Under the pieces are notes generated by a model. The model searched no databases, had not been told where the DNA came from, and saw only the letters and a list, made by a program, of their open reading frames with translations. Positions 51,885 through 60,654 of a DNA stretch of 64,000 nucleotides are shown here, in pieces. The translations under genes were made by a program, and so were the position numbers. Source of the DNA: Pyrinomonadaceae bacterium. GTDB lineage: Bacteria > Acidobacteriota > Blastocatellia > Pyrinomonadales > Pyrinomonadaceae. The stretch is from assembly GCA_028284415.1 (NCBI GenBank), contig JANQRU010000004.1:124001-188000 (forward strand), given 5' to 3'. Positions within the stretch are counted from its first letter, which is position 1, and each line of letters begins with the position of its first letter.

Positions 51885-52511
51885 GTGATTACCAAACTTA
51901 ATCTTTCCAGCCATCCTTTTCGCAATCGTACTTTGCCATATTTGATTGCCCTTTTGCTATTGGCATTTGCCATAGCTGGGATGATCTTGAGCTTTGCTCA
52001 ATGGCGGGAAGCGGCTTCACGCAATGAAATCGTCAGAAGCGACATTCAAGAAATGGAAGGTAAGCTGAAAGATTTCAAAGACAAAGAAACAAAAGTTCAG
52101 CAAAATCTCTCTCCTGCTCAAAAAGAATTGCTTATTGCCGGACACAAACTCGTTGCGAATAAAAGCTTTGGTTGGTCACGTCTTTTTGCGGATTTAGAGG
52201 GTGTTTTACCAGCGGGCGTAAGTGCTTCACGAATCAATGTAGAAAATGTCTATAAAGATGGCGATCGCATAAAAGCTGAGTTGGATTTTTCTGTCTTAAG
52301 TAGAAATTATCAAAATGTAATGCAAATGATTCAGCGTATGAATCAATCAGGAATATTCAGAGCCGAGTTGCGTGGGCAAGACCTACAAAAAGATGATCGT
52401 TTTACGTATTCGGAATTTACATTAAAACTCACATACACACCTCGTTTCGGTTATTCAAACAAGCCTGACATAAACGTTGCGGCAAATTCTACGGAAGGAG
52501 GTAATCAATAA
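51885..52511 (+). CDS. PilN-like type IV pilus/type II secretion assembly protein
   Basis: The 208-residue protein starts with GTG (MITKLNLSSHPFRNR), the PilN N-terminus that binds PilM in relatives. One membrane helix follows (about 19-39), then a coiled coil (45-75) and a ferredoxin-like domain. The stop codon overlaps the next ATG (TAATG, 52509-52513). PilM, the usual upstream partner, is missing; instead an FHA-GGDEF gene precedes it. Confidence 0.75.
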   Translation: MITKLNLSSHPFRNRTLPYLIALLLLAFAIAGMILSFAQWREAASRNEIVRSDIQEMEGKLKDFKDKETKVQQNLSPAQKELLIAGHKLVANKSFGWSRLFADLEGVLPAGVSASRINVENVYKDGDRIKAELDFSVLSRNYQNVMQMIQRMNQSGIFRAELRGQDLQKDDRFTYSEFTLKLTYTPRFGYSNKPDINVAANSTEGGNQ

Positions 52512-53503
52512 TGGAAGATAAAAATCTTCAGGATTTAGAAAACGAAAACTCCGACCGTGAAACCGAAATCATCCGTAATGAAGAATACGGTGATGTAAAA
52601 GATTCCGCAGTAGTTATTGAAGAAGAAGACCGCACGGTTCTTTTAACGGAAGATGAAACAATTGTCATTGAGAAAGAAGAACCCGTCATCATTGCTCCAA
52701 AAAACAGACCTCGCAAAGTTTATTCGGGAATGTGGGGCAAGGCAGAGATTTTAACCGTCGGCTTGGCAATGCTGGCAATTCTCTCAGTAATCGTTCTCTA
52801 CTTATTTTTTGTTTTACCCGAAAAACAATCGCTCGAACAAAACAGAACCAAACGCGACACGATCGAACAAGAATTGCTCGCCGCAGAAAAAAAATATAAA
52901 GGCATTACAAATACTGAAACTTACGTTGCCAAACTTATCAACAGCGTTGATGATTTTGAAGCAAGATTTCTGCCCGTTGAGGTAGTTGGCAGAACTGCTC
53001 TTTATCAGAGACTCAATGCTCTAATTGGGGCTTATCGCCTGACAAATTCAACAGGTCCTGATTATAGACCTTTGGAGGTTTCCGAAGAGGAAAGACGACG
53101 CGGGCAAGAAGAATCAACTGGCAGAGCAAAACTTAAGAGCATTTTTCCGGGAGTTTTTGTAACCGTAACGGTCGAAGGTTCTTATCAAAATTTACGAGGA
53201 TTTATAAGAGAGATCGAAACGAGCAACCAGTTTATAATTATCAATGCTGTCGAATTAGAACCTGCTGAAAATGAAGAAAAAGGAAACCAACCCGCTCCGA
53301 CTACGATTAATACTCAAGCAAATCCAAATGACCCGAATGCTGTTGCAACACCAACCCCAGTTGTCAGAAGAAATCGTGGCAGAGTTCGCGGGCAGACGGT
53401 GAGCTTAAGAATCGAAATGGCAGCGTATTTTCGCCGTCAATCAGATGAAACTATTGAGCCTTTGGGCACGAATGATTCTAACGAACCGACAGAGGGACAA
53501 TAA
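52511..53503 (+). CDS. PilO-like assembly protein with long acidic N-terminus
   Basis: The 330-residue protein has an unusual acidic cytoplasmic leader of about 70 residues (many D/E), a membrane helix at about 78-101 (AEILTVGLAMLAILSVIVLYLFFVLP), a coiled coil (105-140) and a PilO-type domain with FVTVTVEGSYQNLRGFIREIETSNQFIIINAVELEP. PilN and PilO form the inner-membrane alignment complex of type IV pili and type II secretion. The C-terminal tail is proline/Thr-rich. Confidence 0.75.
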   Translation: MEDKNLQDLENENSDRETEIIRNEEYGDVKDSAVVIEEEDRTVLLTEDETIVIEKEEPVIIAPKNRPRKVYSGMWGKAEILTVGLAMLAILSVIVLYLFFVLPEKQSLEQNRTKRDTIEQELLAAEKKYKGITNTETYVAKLINSVDDFEARFLPVEVVGRTALYQRLNALIGAYRLTNSTGPDYRPLEVSEEERRRGQEESTGRAKLKSIFPGVFVTVTVEGSYQNLRGFIREIETSNQFIIINAVELEPAENEEKGNQPAPTTINTQANPNDPNAVATPTPVVRRNRGRVRGQTVSLRIEMAAYFRRQSDETIEPLGTNDSNEPTEGQ

Positions 53504-53525
53504 CAAAACGCGAAACTTATAAGAA

Positions 53526-54494
53526 ATGGGAATTTTTGAAGGAAAAACTCCAGCCGAAAGAAACAAGCTGATCGCTGTGATAGTGCTTGGCACATTGGCT
53601 ATAATTTCGCTTACATATACTTTTGGCGGATTGCTTTGGGGCGGAAGCAAAACAAAAGTAACAAAAAGTTCTACGCCTACACCAAGTCCAAACGCAACAG
53701 TTTCGGCACAAAATAATCAACCAAATCCAAATTTTCCGAGCCAAGACGAAATTTATTCGGAATATACAAATATTCCTATCGCATACAATCCCAGTTCATT
53801 TTTTGCTCCACAGCCGGGAAGAAATATCTTCGCATTTTATGAACCACCCGAACCAACACCTGTTCCATCTTTTACACCGATTGAAAAAACTCCGACACCT
53901 TTTCCGACTCCGACACCTACGCCGACTCCACCGCTTTTCTTGAGTTTTGTGAATCCTTCAAGCACTTATGCAGGGTTGAAAGCTTTTCAATTAAATGTAA
54001 ATGGAGATAAATTTACACCCGAAACACAGATTTATTTTAACGCTGTCCCGTTACAAACAACTTATATAAACCCACAAAGAATTTCTGCTCAAGTTCCTGC
54101 AAATTTGATTGCAAATGCAGGAGCAGCAAGAATCTATGTCGCAACTCCTGACGGGAAGCTTTATTCAAACGAAGGAAGTTTTAATATCCAAGCTCCACCC
54201 AAACCACAATTCAAATATATAGGCTTGATCGCCCGCAGACATAACAATAACGACACGGCATTTTTCCAAGAGCAAAGTAAACGTGAGCCAACCGATGCAA
54301 GATTAAATGATGTTGTCGGCGGACGCTTTCGGGTAGTCAGCATTTCAGTTGAGGAAGTCGAACTTCAAGACACACGCTTAGGATTTCGTCATAAATTAAA
54401 ACTTGAAAGACCTAAACCGGGTCAACGAACTTTTACAAGACCGACGCCTAGAAGAACAAGGCGAAGACCAATTCGACGTTCCCGTTCAAATTAA
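53526..54494 (+). CDS. TIG-domain/PilP- or GspC-like fusion protein
   Basis: The 322-residue protein has a membrane helix (15-37), a Pro/Thr-rich linker (46-136, many PTP repeats), an IPT/TIG immunoglobulin-like domain (137-222) and a PilP/GspC-type domain (229-293, YIGLIARRHNNNDTAFF then NDVVGGRFRVVSISVEEVELQDTRLGFRHKLKL). A 28-residue Arg-rich tail ends it. In pilus systems PilP links the PilNO complex to the secretin, so this is probably the periplasmic connector, here with an added TIG module. Gene order after PilN and PilO is exactly the pilP position. Confidence 0.7.
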   Translation: MGIFEGKTPAERNKLIAVIVLGTLAIISLTYTFGGLLWGGSKTKVTKSSTPTPSPNATVSAQNNQPNPNFPSQDEIYSEYTNIPIAYNPSSFFAPQPGRNIFAFYEPPEPTPVPSFTPIEKTPTPFPTPTPTPTPPLFLSFVNPSSTYAGLKAFQLNVNGDKFTPETQIYFNAVPLQTTYINPQRISAQVPANLIANAGAARIYVATPDGKLYSNEGSFNIQAPPKPQFKYIGLIARRHNNNDTAFFQEQSKREPTDARLNDVVGGRFRVVSISVEEVELQDTRLGFRHKLKLERPKPGQRTFTRPTPRRTRRRPIRRSRSN

Positions 54495-54502
54495 TTTTTA
54501 AG

Positions 54503-55204
54503 ATGACCAAGGCTAAAAAGGTAAAAATTAGAAAAGAAGAAAGCGGAATGTCTTTAATTGCGATCATGGCAATTATGACACTTCTGGCGATTGCTCTTTT
54601 AGCCGTTGCACCAAGCATTCAACAGGGTGTTCAAAGAGAAAAAGAACTTGAATCAATCAGACGCGGTGAAGAAATTGCCGAAGCGATCAGGCAATATGTC
54701 GAATTTAATCGTGGAAGAAAACTTCCCGATTCGATTGATGAACTTCTTGAAGGCTTGCCACAAGGGACAAAAAAACGTCAGATTTTAAGACCTTCAGCCG
54801 CAGTTGATCCACTCAGCGAAGATGGAAAATGGCGTTTGATAAAAGTTGATAGTCAGGAAATGATTAGTTTTGGGAAAAGAGTCCGAGCCTATAACAACGG
54901 TACATTACCACCTAATCCAAGTCGTACATTCAATCGTTTCGCCGCAGCGATAGTTAATGCAGTAAATGCTGACAATACAGAAATTACAGATGTTTCGGAT
55001 ATAGACGATGATGATTTTGAAGTTTCCACATCAAATACACCTTTTATAGGCGTTGCCAGCCAAAGTCGTAATAATTCTGTTATCGCTTACTACGGAATAG
55101 AAAAACATTCACAATGGATTTTTACTCCTCTTTTCAGAGGTTCCGGCAACACCAACAACATCAGAAGAAACACAAATGCAAATCGAGCTACAAACACCCG
55201 CTAA
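54503..55204 (+). CDS. Type IV pilin/pseudopilin-like protein lacking Glu5
   Basis: The 233-residue protein has a basic leader (MTKAKKVKIRKEESG) and a prepilin-peptidase site G-M followed by MSLIAIMAIMTLLAIALLAVAP. Mature residue 5 is Ala, not the usual Glu, as in tip-type pseudopilins of the GspK kind. The next block REKELESIRRGEEIAEAIRQYVEFNRGRKLPDSIDELLEG is common in such pilins of this group. The C-terminal half is Asn/Asp/Thr-rich. It is the last gene of the four-gene operon; no pilin peptidase, ATPase or secretin is in the window. Confidence 0.78.
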   Translation: MTKAKKVKIRKEESGMSLIAIMAIMTLLAIALLAVAPSIQQGVQREKELESIRRGEEIAEAIRQYVEFNRGRKLPDSIDELLEGLPQGTKKRQILRPSAAVDPLSEDGKWRLIKVDSQEMISFGKRVRAYNNGTLPPNPSRTFNRFAAAIVNAVNADNTEITDVSDIDDDDFEVSTSNTPFIGVASQSRNNSVIAYYGIEKHSQWIFTPLFRGSGNTNNIRRNTNANRATNTR

Positions 55205-55225
55205 ATAGTTGTAAACTGTCTGACT

Positions 55226-55612
55226 ATGAGGGAAAGACAGAAATATTCATCGGGACAAAAGTGGGAATCTATTGTCGGTTATTCGAGAGCCGTTAAGGTC
55301 GGAGATAGAATTTACGTTACAGGAACTACAGCGACTGATGAAGATGGAAACATCGTTGGTGAAAATGATGCTTACGCTCAAACTGTCCAAGTAATCAAAA
55401 ATATCAAAAAAGCCCTAAAAGCTTTAGACGTATCGCTTGAAAATATTGTACGGACACGTATGTTTGTAACGGACATTTCACTTTGGGAGGAATACGGTAA
55501 AGCCCACGGCGAATTTTTTAGCGAAATAATGCCCGCAACAACGATGGTTGAAGTTTCAAATTTGATCGACCCCAAGATGCTCATCGAGATAGAAGCTGAT
55601 GCTGAATTGTGA
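55226..55612 (+). CDS. RidA family enamine/imine deaminase-like protein
   Basis: The 128-residue protein matches the RidA (YjgF/YER057c/UK114) family in length. It has GYSRAVKVGDRIYVTGTTATDEDGN, ALKALDVSLENIVRTRMFVTDI (the conserved Arg) and MLIEIEADAEL at the C-terminus. Many members hydrolyse reactive 2-aminoacrylate; specificity varies by subgroup. It starts 21 bases after the pseudopilin stop and ends in a terminator. Confidence 0.9.
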   Translation: MRERQKYSSGQKWESIVGYSRAVKVGDRIYVTGTTATDEDGNIVGENDAYAQTVQVIKNIKKALKALDVSLENIVRTRMFVTDISLWEEYGKAHGEFFSEIMPATTMVEVSNLIDPKMLIEIEADAEL

Positions 55613-55634
55613 TTTTAGTCTGTGAAATAAACCA

Positions 55635-55673
55635 AAAAACGCGAGAATTATTTCTATATTTTTTCGCGTTTTT
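55635..55673. terminator. Terminator after the RidA gene
   Basis: AAAAACGCGA (55635-55644) / TCGCGTTTTT (55664-55673), perfect 10-base arms, 19-base loop, followed by more T. Confidence 0.78.
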
Positions 55674-55788
55674 TTGCGTATTTTATCAGCAATTCCAAAT
55701 AACCTTTCAAAATCAGCAACTTGAGTTATATACTTATGAAATTCAAATTAATCTGAAATAGATCAATCTATATAAAAACCCGAAAAAT

Positions 55789-57540
55789 ATGGAAAAAGAA
55801 ACTAATCAAGAAGTCAAGAAATCTTCGTTTTTAAATCGTGCATTAAATGCCATTGAAGTCATCGGAAATAAACTTCCCGATCCGGCAATTTTGTTTTTTA
55901 TCTTGCTCATCGTCGTATGGATTTTATCAGCACTTCTCTCCAATGTGACGTTCAGCGAAATTGATCCACGGACTGGTAAAGCTATCGTCATAAACAATCA
56001 ACTGACGGGAACTTCGATTGCTAACTTTTTGTCGAATATGGTCACGACATTTACGAGTTTCCATCCGCTCGGAGTGGTTCTTGTCGCATTGCTTGGCGTA
56101 GGTGTTGCAGAACACACGGGATTTATCAACGCATCTCTGAAAGGACTTTTGAGCTTTACATCGCCGAAGATTTTAACACCGATGCTGATCTTGGTCGGCG
56201 TCATCAGTAACCTCGCGGCTGATGCAGGTTATGTTTTGGTTATTCCGCTTGGTGCGGTTATTTTTTATTCGGCTGGCAGACATCCACTCGCGGGAATTGC
56301 AGCGACATTTGCGGGAGTTTCGGGTGGTTTCAGTGCGAACTTTATTCCGAATTCACTTGACCCTCTGATTTCGGGTTTAACCCAACAAGCCGCACAAATT
56401 CTCGATCCGGCACGTCTTGTTAATCCGCTTTCTAACTGGTTTTTTATGTCGGCTTCGTGTCTTTTGATCGTGGCAATTGGTTGGTACATCACGGATAAAA
56501 TCATCGAACCGCGTCTGAAAGATGTTGAAGTGGATGGCGACGCGAGCGATATTCCAAAAATGGAATCGCTTGGTGCAAATGAAAAACGCGGACTCTGGGC
56601 TGGTGGAATCACGGCACTTTTGGGTTTGATTATTTTGGCAGCTGTTTCAATCCCTATGAGTTCACCGATGCGTTCGCCTATTAGCTACAATCTCAAGAGC
56701 GAATCCTTTGATAAACTGAAAACTCAGAACGTCCCGGAAGATGTTTTGAAAAAAGTAAACTCGATAAAAGACCGCGAGATTTTTACTAAAAAAGGATTTG
56801 AAGACGCTCTAAAAACAAATCTAACGGAAGAAGAATTTACAAAATACTCACCAGCATTTGTTTCAAATGCAGTTCAAACTCCGCCGCAGTTAACAGCTTC
56901 CGCCGCACCTTTGATGCAATCAATCGTGCCACTCATATTTTTGCTCTTTATACTTCCCGGAATCGCTTACGGTTACGCAGCAAAAACGGTTGACAACCAC
57001 AGAGATATTGTTGAAGGAATGACAAAATCTATGAGTTCGATGGGATATTACATCGTTCTTGCATTCTTCGCCGCCTTGTTTATCGCCGCATTTGCACAAT
57101 CAAACATGGGGGCTTTGCTAGCCTTAAAAGGTGCGAATTTCCTAAAAGATTTGGGAATGCCCGGACAAGTTACAATCATAGGGATTATGCTCTTGGCAGG
57201 TTTTGTGAATCTGCTCGTCGGTTCGGCTTCGGCAAAATGGGCTTTGCTCGCACCAATCTTCGTTCCGATGCTTATGCAACTCGGCATTTCACCCGAATTA
57301 ACACAAGCCGCATACAGAGTCGCTGATTCGACAACGAACATAATCACGCCGCTAATGCCGTACTTCCCACTTGTGGTCGTTTTCGCTCAAAAATATGTGA
57401 AGAACACTGGAATCGGAACGCTTGTATCTCTAATGCTTCCATATTCAATCGGATTTTTAGTCTTCTGGGTGATTTTCTTATTAGCTTATTGGGCTTTGGG
57501 AATTCCGCTCGGATTGCAAGCTCCTTACACATACCCGTAA
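55789..57540 (+). CDS. AbgT family transporter
   Basis: The 583-residue protein has about 12 hydrophobic segments and the AbgT motifs LPDPAILFFILLIVVWILSAL, GVGVAEHTGFINASLKGL, AGVSGGFSANFIPNSLDPL and VGSASAKWALLAPIFVPML, with the C-terminal TTNIITPLMPYFPLVVVFAQKY. AbgT proteins carry p-aminobenzoyl-glutamate or export sulfonamides by proton or sodium antiport. Length is a little over the usual 500-520 because of an insert at about 290-380 between two helices. It is followed by a hairpin without a T-tract. Confidence 0.93.
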   Translation: MEKETNQEVKKSSFLNRALNAIEVIGNKLPDPAILFFILLIVVWILSALLSNVTFSEIDPRTGKAIVINNQLTGTSIANFLSNMVTTFTSFHPLGVVLVALLGVGVAEHTGFINASLKGLLSFTSPKILTPMLILVGVISNLAADAGYVLVIPLGAVIFYSAGRHPLAGIAATFAGVSGGFSANFIPNSLDPLISGLTQQAAQILDPARLVNPLSNWFFMSASCLLIVAIGWYITDKIIEPRLKDVEVDGDASDIPKMESLGANEKRGLWAGGITALLGLIILAAVSIPMSSPMRSPISYNLKSESFDKLKTQNVPEDVLKKVNSIKDREIFTKKGFEDALKTNLTEEEFTKYSPAFVSNAVQTPPQLTASAAPLMQSIVPLIFLLFILPGIAYGYAAKTVDNHRDIVEGMTKSMSSMGYYIVLAFFAALFIAAFAQSNMGALLALKGANFLKDLGMPGQVTIIGIMLLAGFVNLLVGSASAKWALLAPIFVPMLMQLGISPELTQAAYRVADSTTNIITPLMPYFPLVVVFAQKYVKNTGIGTLVSLMLPYSIGFLVFWVIFLLAYWALGIPLGLQAPYTYP

Positions 57541-57548
57541 AAATATAG

Positions 57549-57582
57549 GTCAGAAGCTTTGGTTGAAATCAAAGCTTCTGAC
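57549..57582. repeat. Perfect hairpin downstream of the AbgT gene, no T-tract
   Basis: GTCAGAAGCTTTG (57549-57561) and CAAAGCTTCTGAC (57570-57582) pair over 13 of 13 bases, loop of 8. It lies between the AbgT stop and the start of the small zinc-ribbon gene. Confidence 0.75.
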
Positions 57583-57591
57583 AATGACCAA

Positions 57592-57846
57592 ATGAGTTTA
57601 CAAATTTGCGTAAATTGCAACGAGCTGGGAATGACTTGGTATCAGGACGAAAAAGACCGTACTTGGTGGACTTGCTCAGAGTGTGAATTTGAGATTGAAG
57701 AAGATGAAAGTAAAGAATGCGGTTGTAAAAAATGTAGTTCTGCATTATCCGTTTCTTGGCTAATGGATAAAGATGGTGGTTTCTATTGGTGTTTTTCCTG
57801 TGATAGCAAAACGGATCAAATTATGAATTCACCAAATGAAAAATAG
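57592..57846 (+). CDS. Small zinc-ribbon-like protein
   Basis: The 84-residue protein has four C-x2-C pairs or near pairs (ICVNCNE, WTCSECEF, CGCKKC, YWCFSC), so it probably binds two zinc ions. No known family name comes to mind. An in-frame TTG at 57559 would add 11 residues, but it lies in the hairpin arm, so the ATG at 57592 is chosen. It sits between AbgT and an MDR oxidoreductase with short gaps. Confidence 0.65.
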   Translation: MSLQICVNCNELGMTWYQDEKDRTWWTCSECEFEIEEDESKECGCKKCSSALSVSWLMDKDGGFYWCFSCDSKTDQIMNSPNEK

Positions 57847-57873
57847 ACTCTATAAACATTCAAAAAACAAAAA

Positions 57874-58917
57874 ATGACAAACCCCGCTAAAAACCAATTG
57901 CCTTCAAAAATGAAACAATGGGTTTTAGCAAGTCGTCCTGAAGGTCTAGCTACCGTCGAAAATTTCTCTCTCCAAACCGTCCCTGTTCCAAAAATTAAAG
58001 AAGGCGAACTTCTTGTCAAAACGCTTTATCTAGGCGTCGCTCCCGTGATGCTTCGTTATATGACTAACGAAACTGAGTTTGAAAAACCGCTTGAAATTGG
58101 CGATGTGATGCACGGTCGCGGCGTTGGAAAAGTTGTCGAAAGCAAACATCCTGATTATGAAGTTGGTGACATACTCCAAGTAAAACTTCGTTGGCGGGAA
58201 TACGCTGTCGTTGATGGTGATGATCCGTATTTTATGATCTATAAAATGAAAAATACGGATTTACCACTTTCACATGGAATCAGCAGCCTTGCAATGAGCG
58301 GTTTCACGGCACTCATCGGAATGCGTGAAATCTGCAACGTCAAAAAAGGCGACCAAGTTCTTGTATCAGGTGCGGCAGGAGGAGTCGGTAGCCAAGCAGG
58401 TTTTGTTGCTCGGAGTTTGGGAGGAGAGAGAGTTGTAGGAATTGCGGGTGGAGAGAGAAAATGCAAAGTTTTAACCGAACGTCTCGGATATGATTACGCA
58501 ATTGATTATAAAAATGATGACATTGCCGAAAAGTTGAATGAATATTTTCCAAATGGAATTGACGTTTATTTTGATAATGTTTTCGGCGAAATTTTAGATG
58601 AAGTCTTATTGCGAATTAATCGCCGTGCAAGAATTGCTCTTTGTGGGAGAATTTCCGAATACCTTAAATCGCCTGACGAATACCATCGCTTCAAAAATCT
58701 CTGGCGTCTAGGACTACAAGACGCAAAACTCGAAGCATTTTTTGTTTATGATTGTGAAAAGTATTTCTCCGAATATGAAGAACAACTTGCTATCTGGATT
58801 CGTGAAGGAAAACTAAAACCGCTTGAACATATTCTCGAAGGCATTGAAAAAATGCCCGAAGCTTTGATTAGTTTGTATGAAGGAAAAAATACTGGTGTTT
58901 TGATGGTTAGAATATAA
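57874..58917 (+). CDS. NADP-dependent MDR oxidoreductase (CurA/LTB4DH-like)
   Basis: The 347-residue protein is a zinc-independent medium-chain dehydrogenase. It has the cofactor-binding motif VLVSGAAGGVGSQAGFVARSLG (about 164-185), GEILDEVLLRINRRARIALCGRISEY and the N-terminal PEGLATVENFSLQTVPVPKIKEGELLVKTLYLGVAP. It likely reduces enones or aldehydes with NADPH. Zinc ligands of the alcohol dehydrogenases are absent. DUF4304 follows 10 bases later. Confidence 0.9.
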   Translation: MTNPAKNQLPSKMKQWVLASRPEGLATVENFSLQTVPVPKIKEGELLVKTLYLGVAPVMLRYMTNETEFEKPLEIGDVMHGRGVGKVVESKHPDYEVGDILQVKLRWREYAVVDGDDPYFMIYKMKNTDLPLSHGISSLAMSGFTALIGMREICNVKKGDQVLVSGAAGGVGSQAGFVARSLGGERVVGIAGGERKCKVLTERLGYDYAIDYKNDDIAEKLNEYFPNGIDVYFDNVFGEILDEVLLRINRRARIALCGRISEYLKSPDEYHRFKNLWRLGLQDAKLEAFFVYDCEKYFSEYEEQLAIWIREGKLKPLEHILEGIEKMPEALISLYEGKNTGVLMVRI

Positions 58918-58927
58918 CTTTGTATTT

Positions 58928-59560
58928 ATGAAACCAAGAGAATTAATTAAAGAGTGTCTTAAAAAAGAAATAGAACCTGCTTTATCGGAATTAGATTTCA
59001 AATTTTCAAAGTCTGGACTAAAATTTCAGAGAAAAAATGTCGAATTTTTACAAGTAATAACTACTCATTTAAATAGATACAACCGCGAAAACTTGTCAGC
59101 AGAATTTTACTTTTCTTTTTCCGTCACTTCTCCCAAATACTCACAGTGGTATTTATTAGAATACAATCGAAAACCTTCCAACAATGCTTTGGCTGGCGAA
59201 ATGTATTGGAATCTTGAAGGTTGGAAACATCCCCGACCAGACATTGCCTCCGAAAAGAACAGAAAGAAAAAGATGCAACTTTTGCTCGAAGATATATTAT
59301 CCATTGGTTTACCTTTTTTGGAGAAGTACTCTGATTGGGAAAATGCAGCGGACTTATTATTAGAAAAAAATTGGCTTCATGATAAAGCCTGTGATTTCTA
59401 TTTAATTGCTGGAAAGAGATCAAAAGCTCAAAAAGCTCTAAATAAGGGATTAAAATATTGGGAAAAACAGTTTCATAGCAATTCCTTTAATTGTGATGTT
59501 AATGAAATTACTTTGAGATTAAGAAAGCATTTTGACGAAAATACTAAGATTAGAAATTAG
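58928..59560 (+). CDS. DUF4304-like protein
   Basis: The 210-residue protein has ECLKKEIEPALSELDFKFSKSGLKFQRKNVEFLQVITTHLNRYNRENLSAEFYFSFSV-type strands in the first 70 residues, in line with the DUF4304 family. The C-terminal half is helical (AADLLLEKNWLHDKACDFYLIAGKRSKAQKALNKGL). Function unknown; no catalytic motif visible. It converges on hslO with an 11-base gap and no terminator. Confidence 0.65.
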   Translation: MKPRELIKECLKKEIEPALSELDFKFSKSGLKFQRKNVEFLQVITTHLNRYNRENLSAEFYFSFSVTSPKYSQWYLLEYNRKPSNNALAGEMYWNLEGWKHPRPDIASEKNRKKKMQLLLEDILSIGLPFLEKYSDWENAADLLLEKNWLHDKACDFYLIAGKRSKAQKALNKGLKYWEKQFHSNSFNCDVNEITLRLRKHFDENTKIRN

Positions 59561-59571
59561 ACATTCATCAC

Positions 59572-60459
59572 TCAGATTTCTTCGATTATTTCTCTCAGAT
59601 CATCCTCACTCAATCTATATTGTTCATTGCAAAAGCCGCAATCCATAACTGCTCCTTTATCTTTTTCGAGCATATCTTGGACTTCTTCTTTGCCGAGTGA
59701 TGAAACTAGAGTTATTGCTCTTTCTCTTGAGCAATTACATTTGAATTCGACTTCTTTTTCTTCCAAGACATCAAAAGGAATTTCGCCGAGTGCCAGTTCT
59801 AATAAATCCTGCGGTGCAGCCCCTTCATTTATGATGGAAGTTAAGTGTGGAGCATGGCGAATAGTGTCTTCGATCATCGTGATGATATGTTCATTTGCAC
59901 CAGGCATCATCTGGATCATAACGCCTCCCGAAGCCGAAACATATGGTTCGGAATTTTGAAGCAGGACACCTAACATAACAGCAGATGGAATTTGCTCGGA
60001 ATTTGCCAGATAATAAGCAAAATCTTCCGCAATTTCACCCGAAACGATCGGAACAGAACCGACATAAGGATCACGATGAAGTCCCAAATCAAATCCCGAT
60101 TCGCGGATCACATAAAAGGTACCTTCTCCGACGATTCCGCTAACATCAAATTTTCCGTTATTTTTGTTTGGCGATGTTGCATTTGGGTTGCGAACGTACC
60201 CGCGGACTCGCCCGTTCGGAGTTGTTTCAGCAACGATTCCGCCGATGTCCCCCTTTGCATCTATACGAACTGTTAAACGGTCAAAATCCTTCAAACTCGT
60301 TCCAAGTAAAAGGCTTCCCGTTAAAGTTCTTCCCAGAGCGGCTGAGGCTGTCGGTGTAGTTTGGTGTCTGCGAACTGCTTCAGTTACTGTTTGTGTAGTA
60401 ATCGCTGACATCAAACGAATTGTTCCATCAGCAGCTATCCCATGTATTAACTTATCCAT
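59572..60459 (-). CDS. hslO: Redox-regulated chaperone Hsp33
   Basis: A cytoplasmic holdase that is switched on by oxidation. The 295-residue protein has GRTLTGSLLLGTSLKDFDRLTVRIDAKGDIGGIVAE-type N-terminal strands and the C-terminal zinc site CNCS (about residue 243) and CGFC (about 276). These four cysteines are the redox switch. Gene length and motifs match the family. It is divergent from nrdJ across a 357-base gap. Confidence 0.94.
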   Translation of the reverse strand: MDKLIHGIAADGTIRLMSAITTQTVTEAVRRHQTTPTASAALGRTLTGSLLLGTSLKDFDRLTVRIDAKGDIGGIVAETTPNGRVRGYVRNPNATSPNKNNGKFDVSGIVGEGTFYVIRESGFDLGLHRDPYVGSVPIVSGEIAEDFAYYLANSEQIPSAVMLGVLLQNSEPYVSASGGVMIQMMPGANEHIITMIEDTIRHAPHLTSIINEGAAPQDLLELALGEIPFDVLEEKEVEFKCNCSRERAITLVSSLGKEEVQDMLEKDKGAVMDCGFCNEQYRLSEDDLREIIEEI

Positions 60460-60607
60460 ATATTTTTAGTTACTCAAACGGATGTTCAAAAGTCAAATTT
60501 AAGCGTGCTTAAAATTTTTTATTTTTTTTGTGAAAAAAGTTTTCCACAAGCCAAGTTAATGTATTACTTTAACTTACGGATTAAGCAGTTGTTTTTTTCC
60601 ACAAGAA

Positions 60608-60654
60608 CCACAAGATATTGTGCCTATTTTCGGTTGACACCCAATCTGTTTTGG
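60608..60654 (+). promoter_or_regulatory. NrdR box pair upstream of nrdJ
   Basis: Box 1, CCACAAGATATTGTGC (60608-60623), matches the NrdR consensus at 13 of 16 positions. Box 2, ACCCAATCTGTTTTGG (60639-60654), matches at about 11 of 16. The boxes are 15 bases apart, the spacing known for NrdR. Box 2 overlaps the predicted promoter. Confidence 0.75.

Noticed and set aside
53870..53935. Microsatellite or CRISPR-like repeat in the PilP-like gene
   Set aside because: The repeated bases encode a Pro/Thr linker in frame and have no spacer structure.
58928..59560. DUF4304-like protein as an antitoxin or defence protein
   Set aside because: There is no partner toxin or nuclease; neighbours are metabolic genes.
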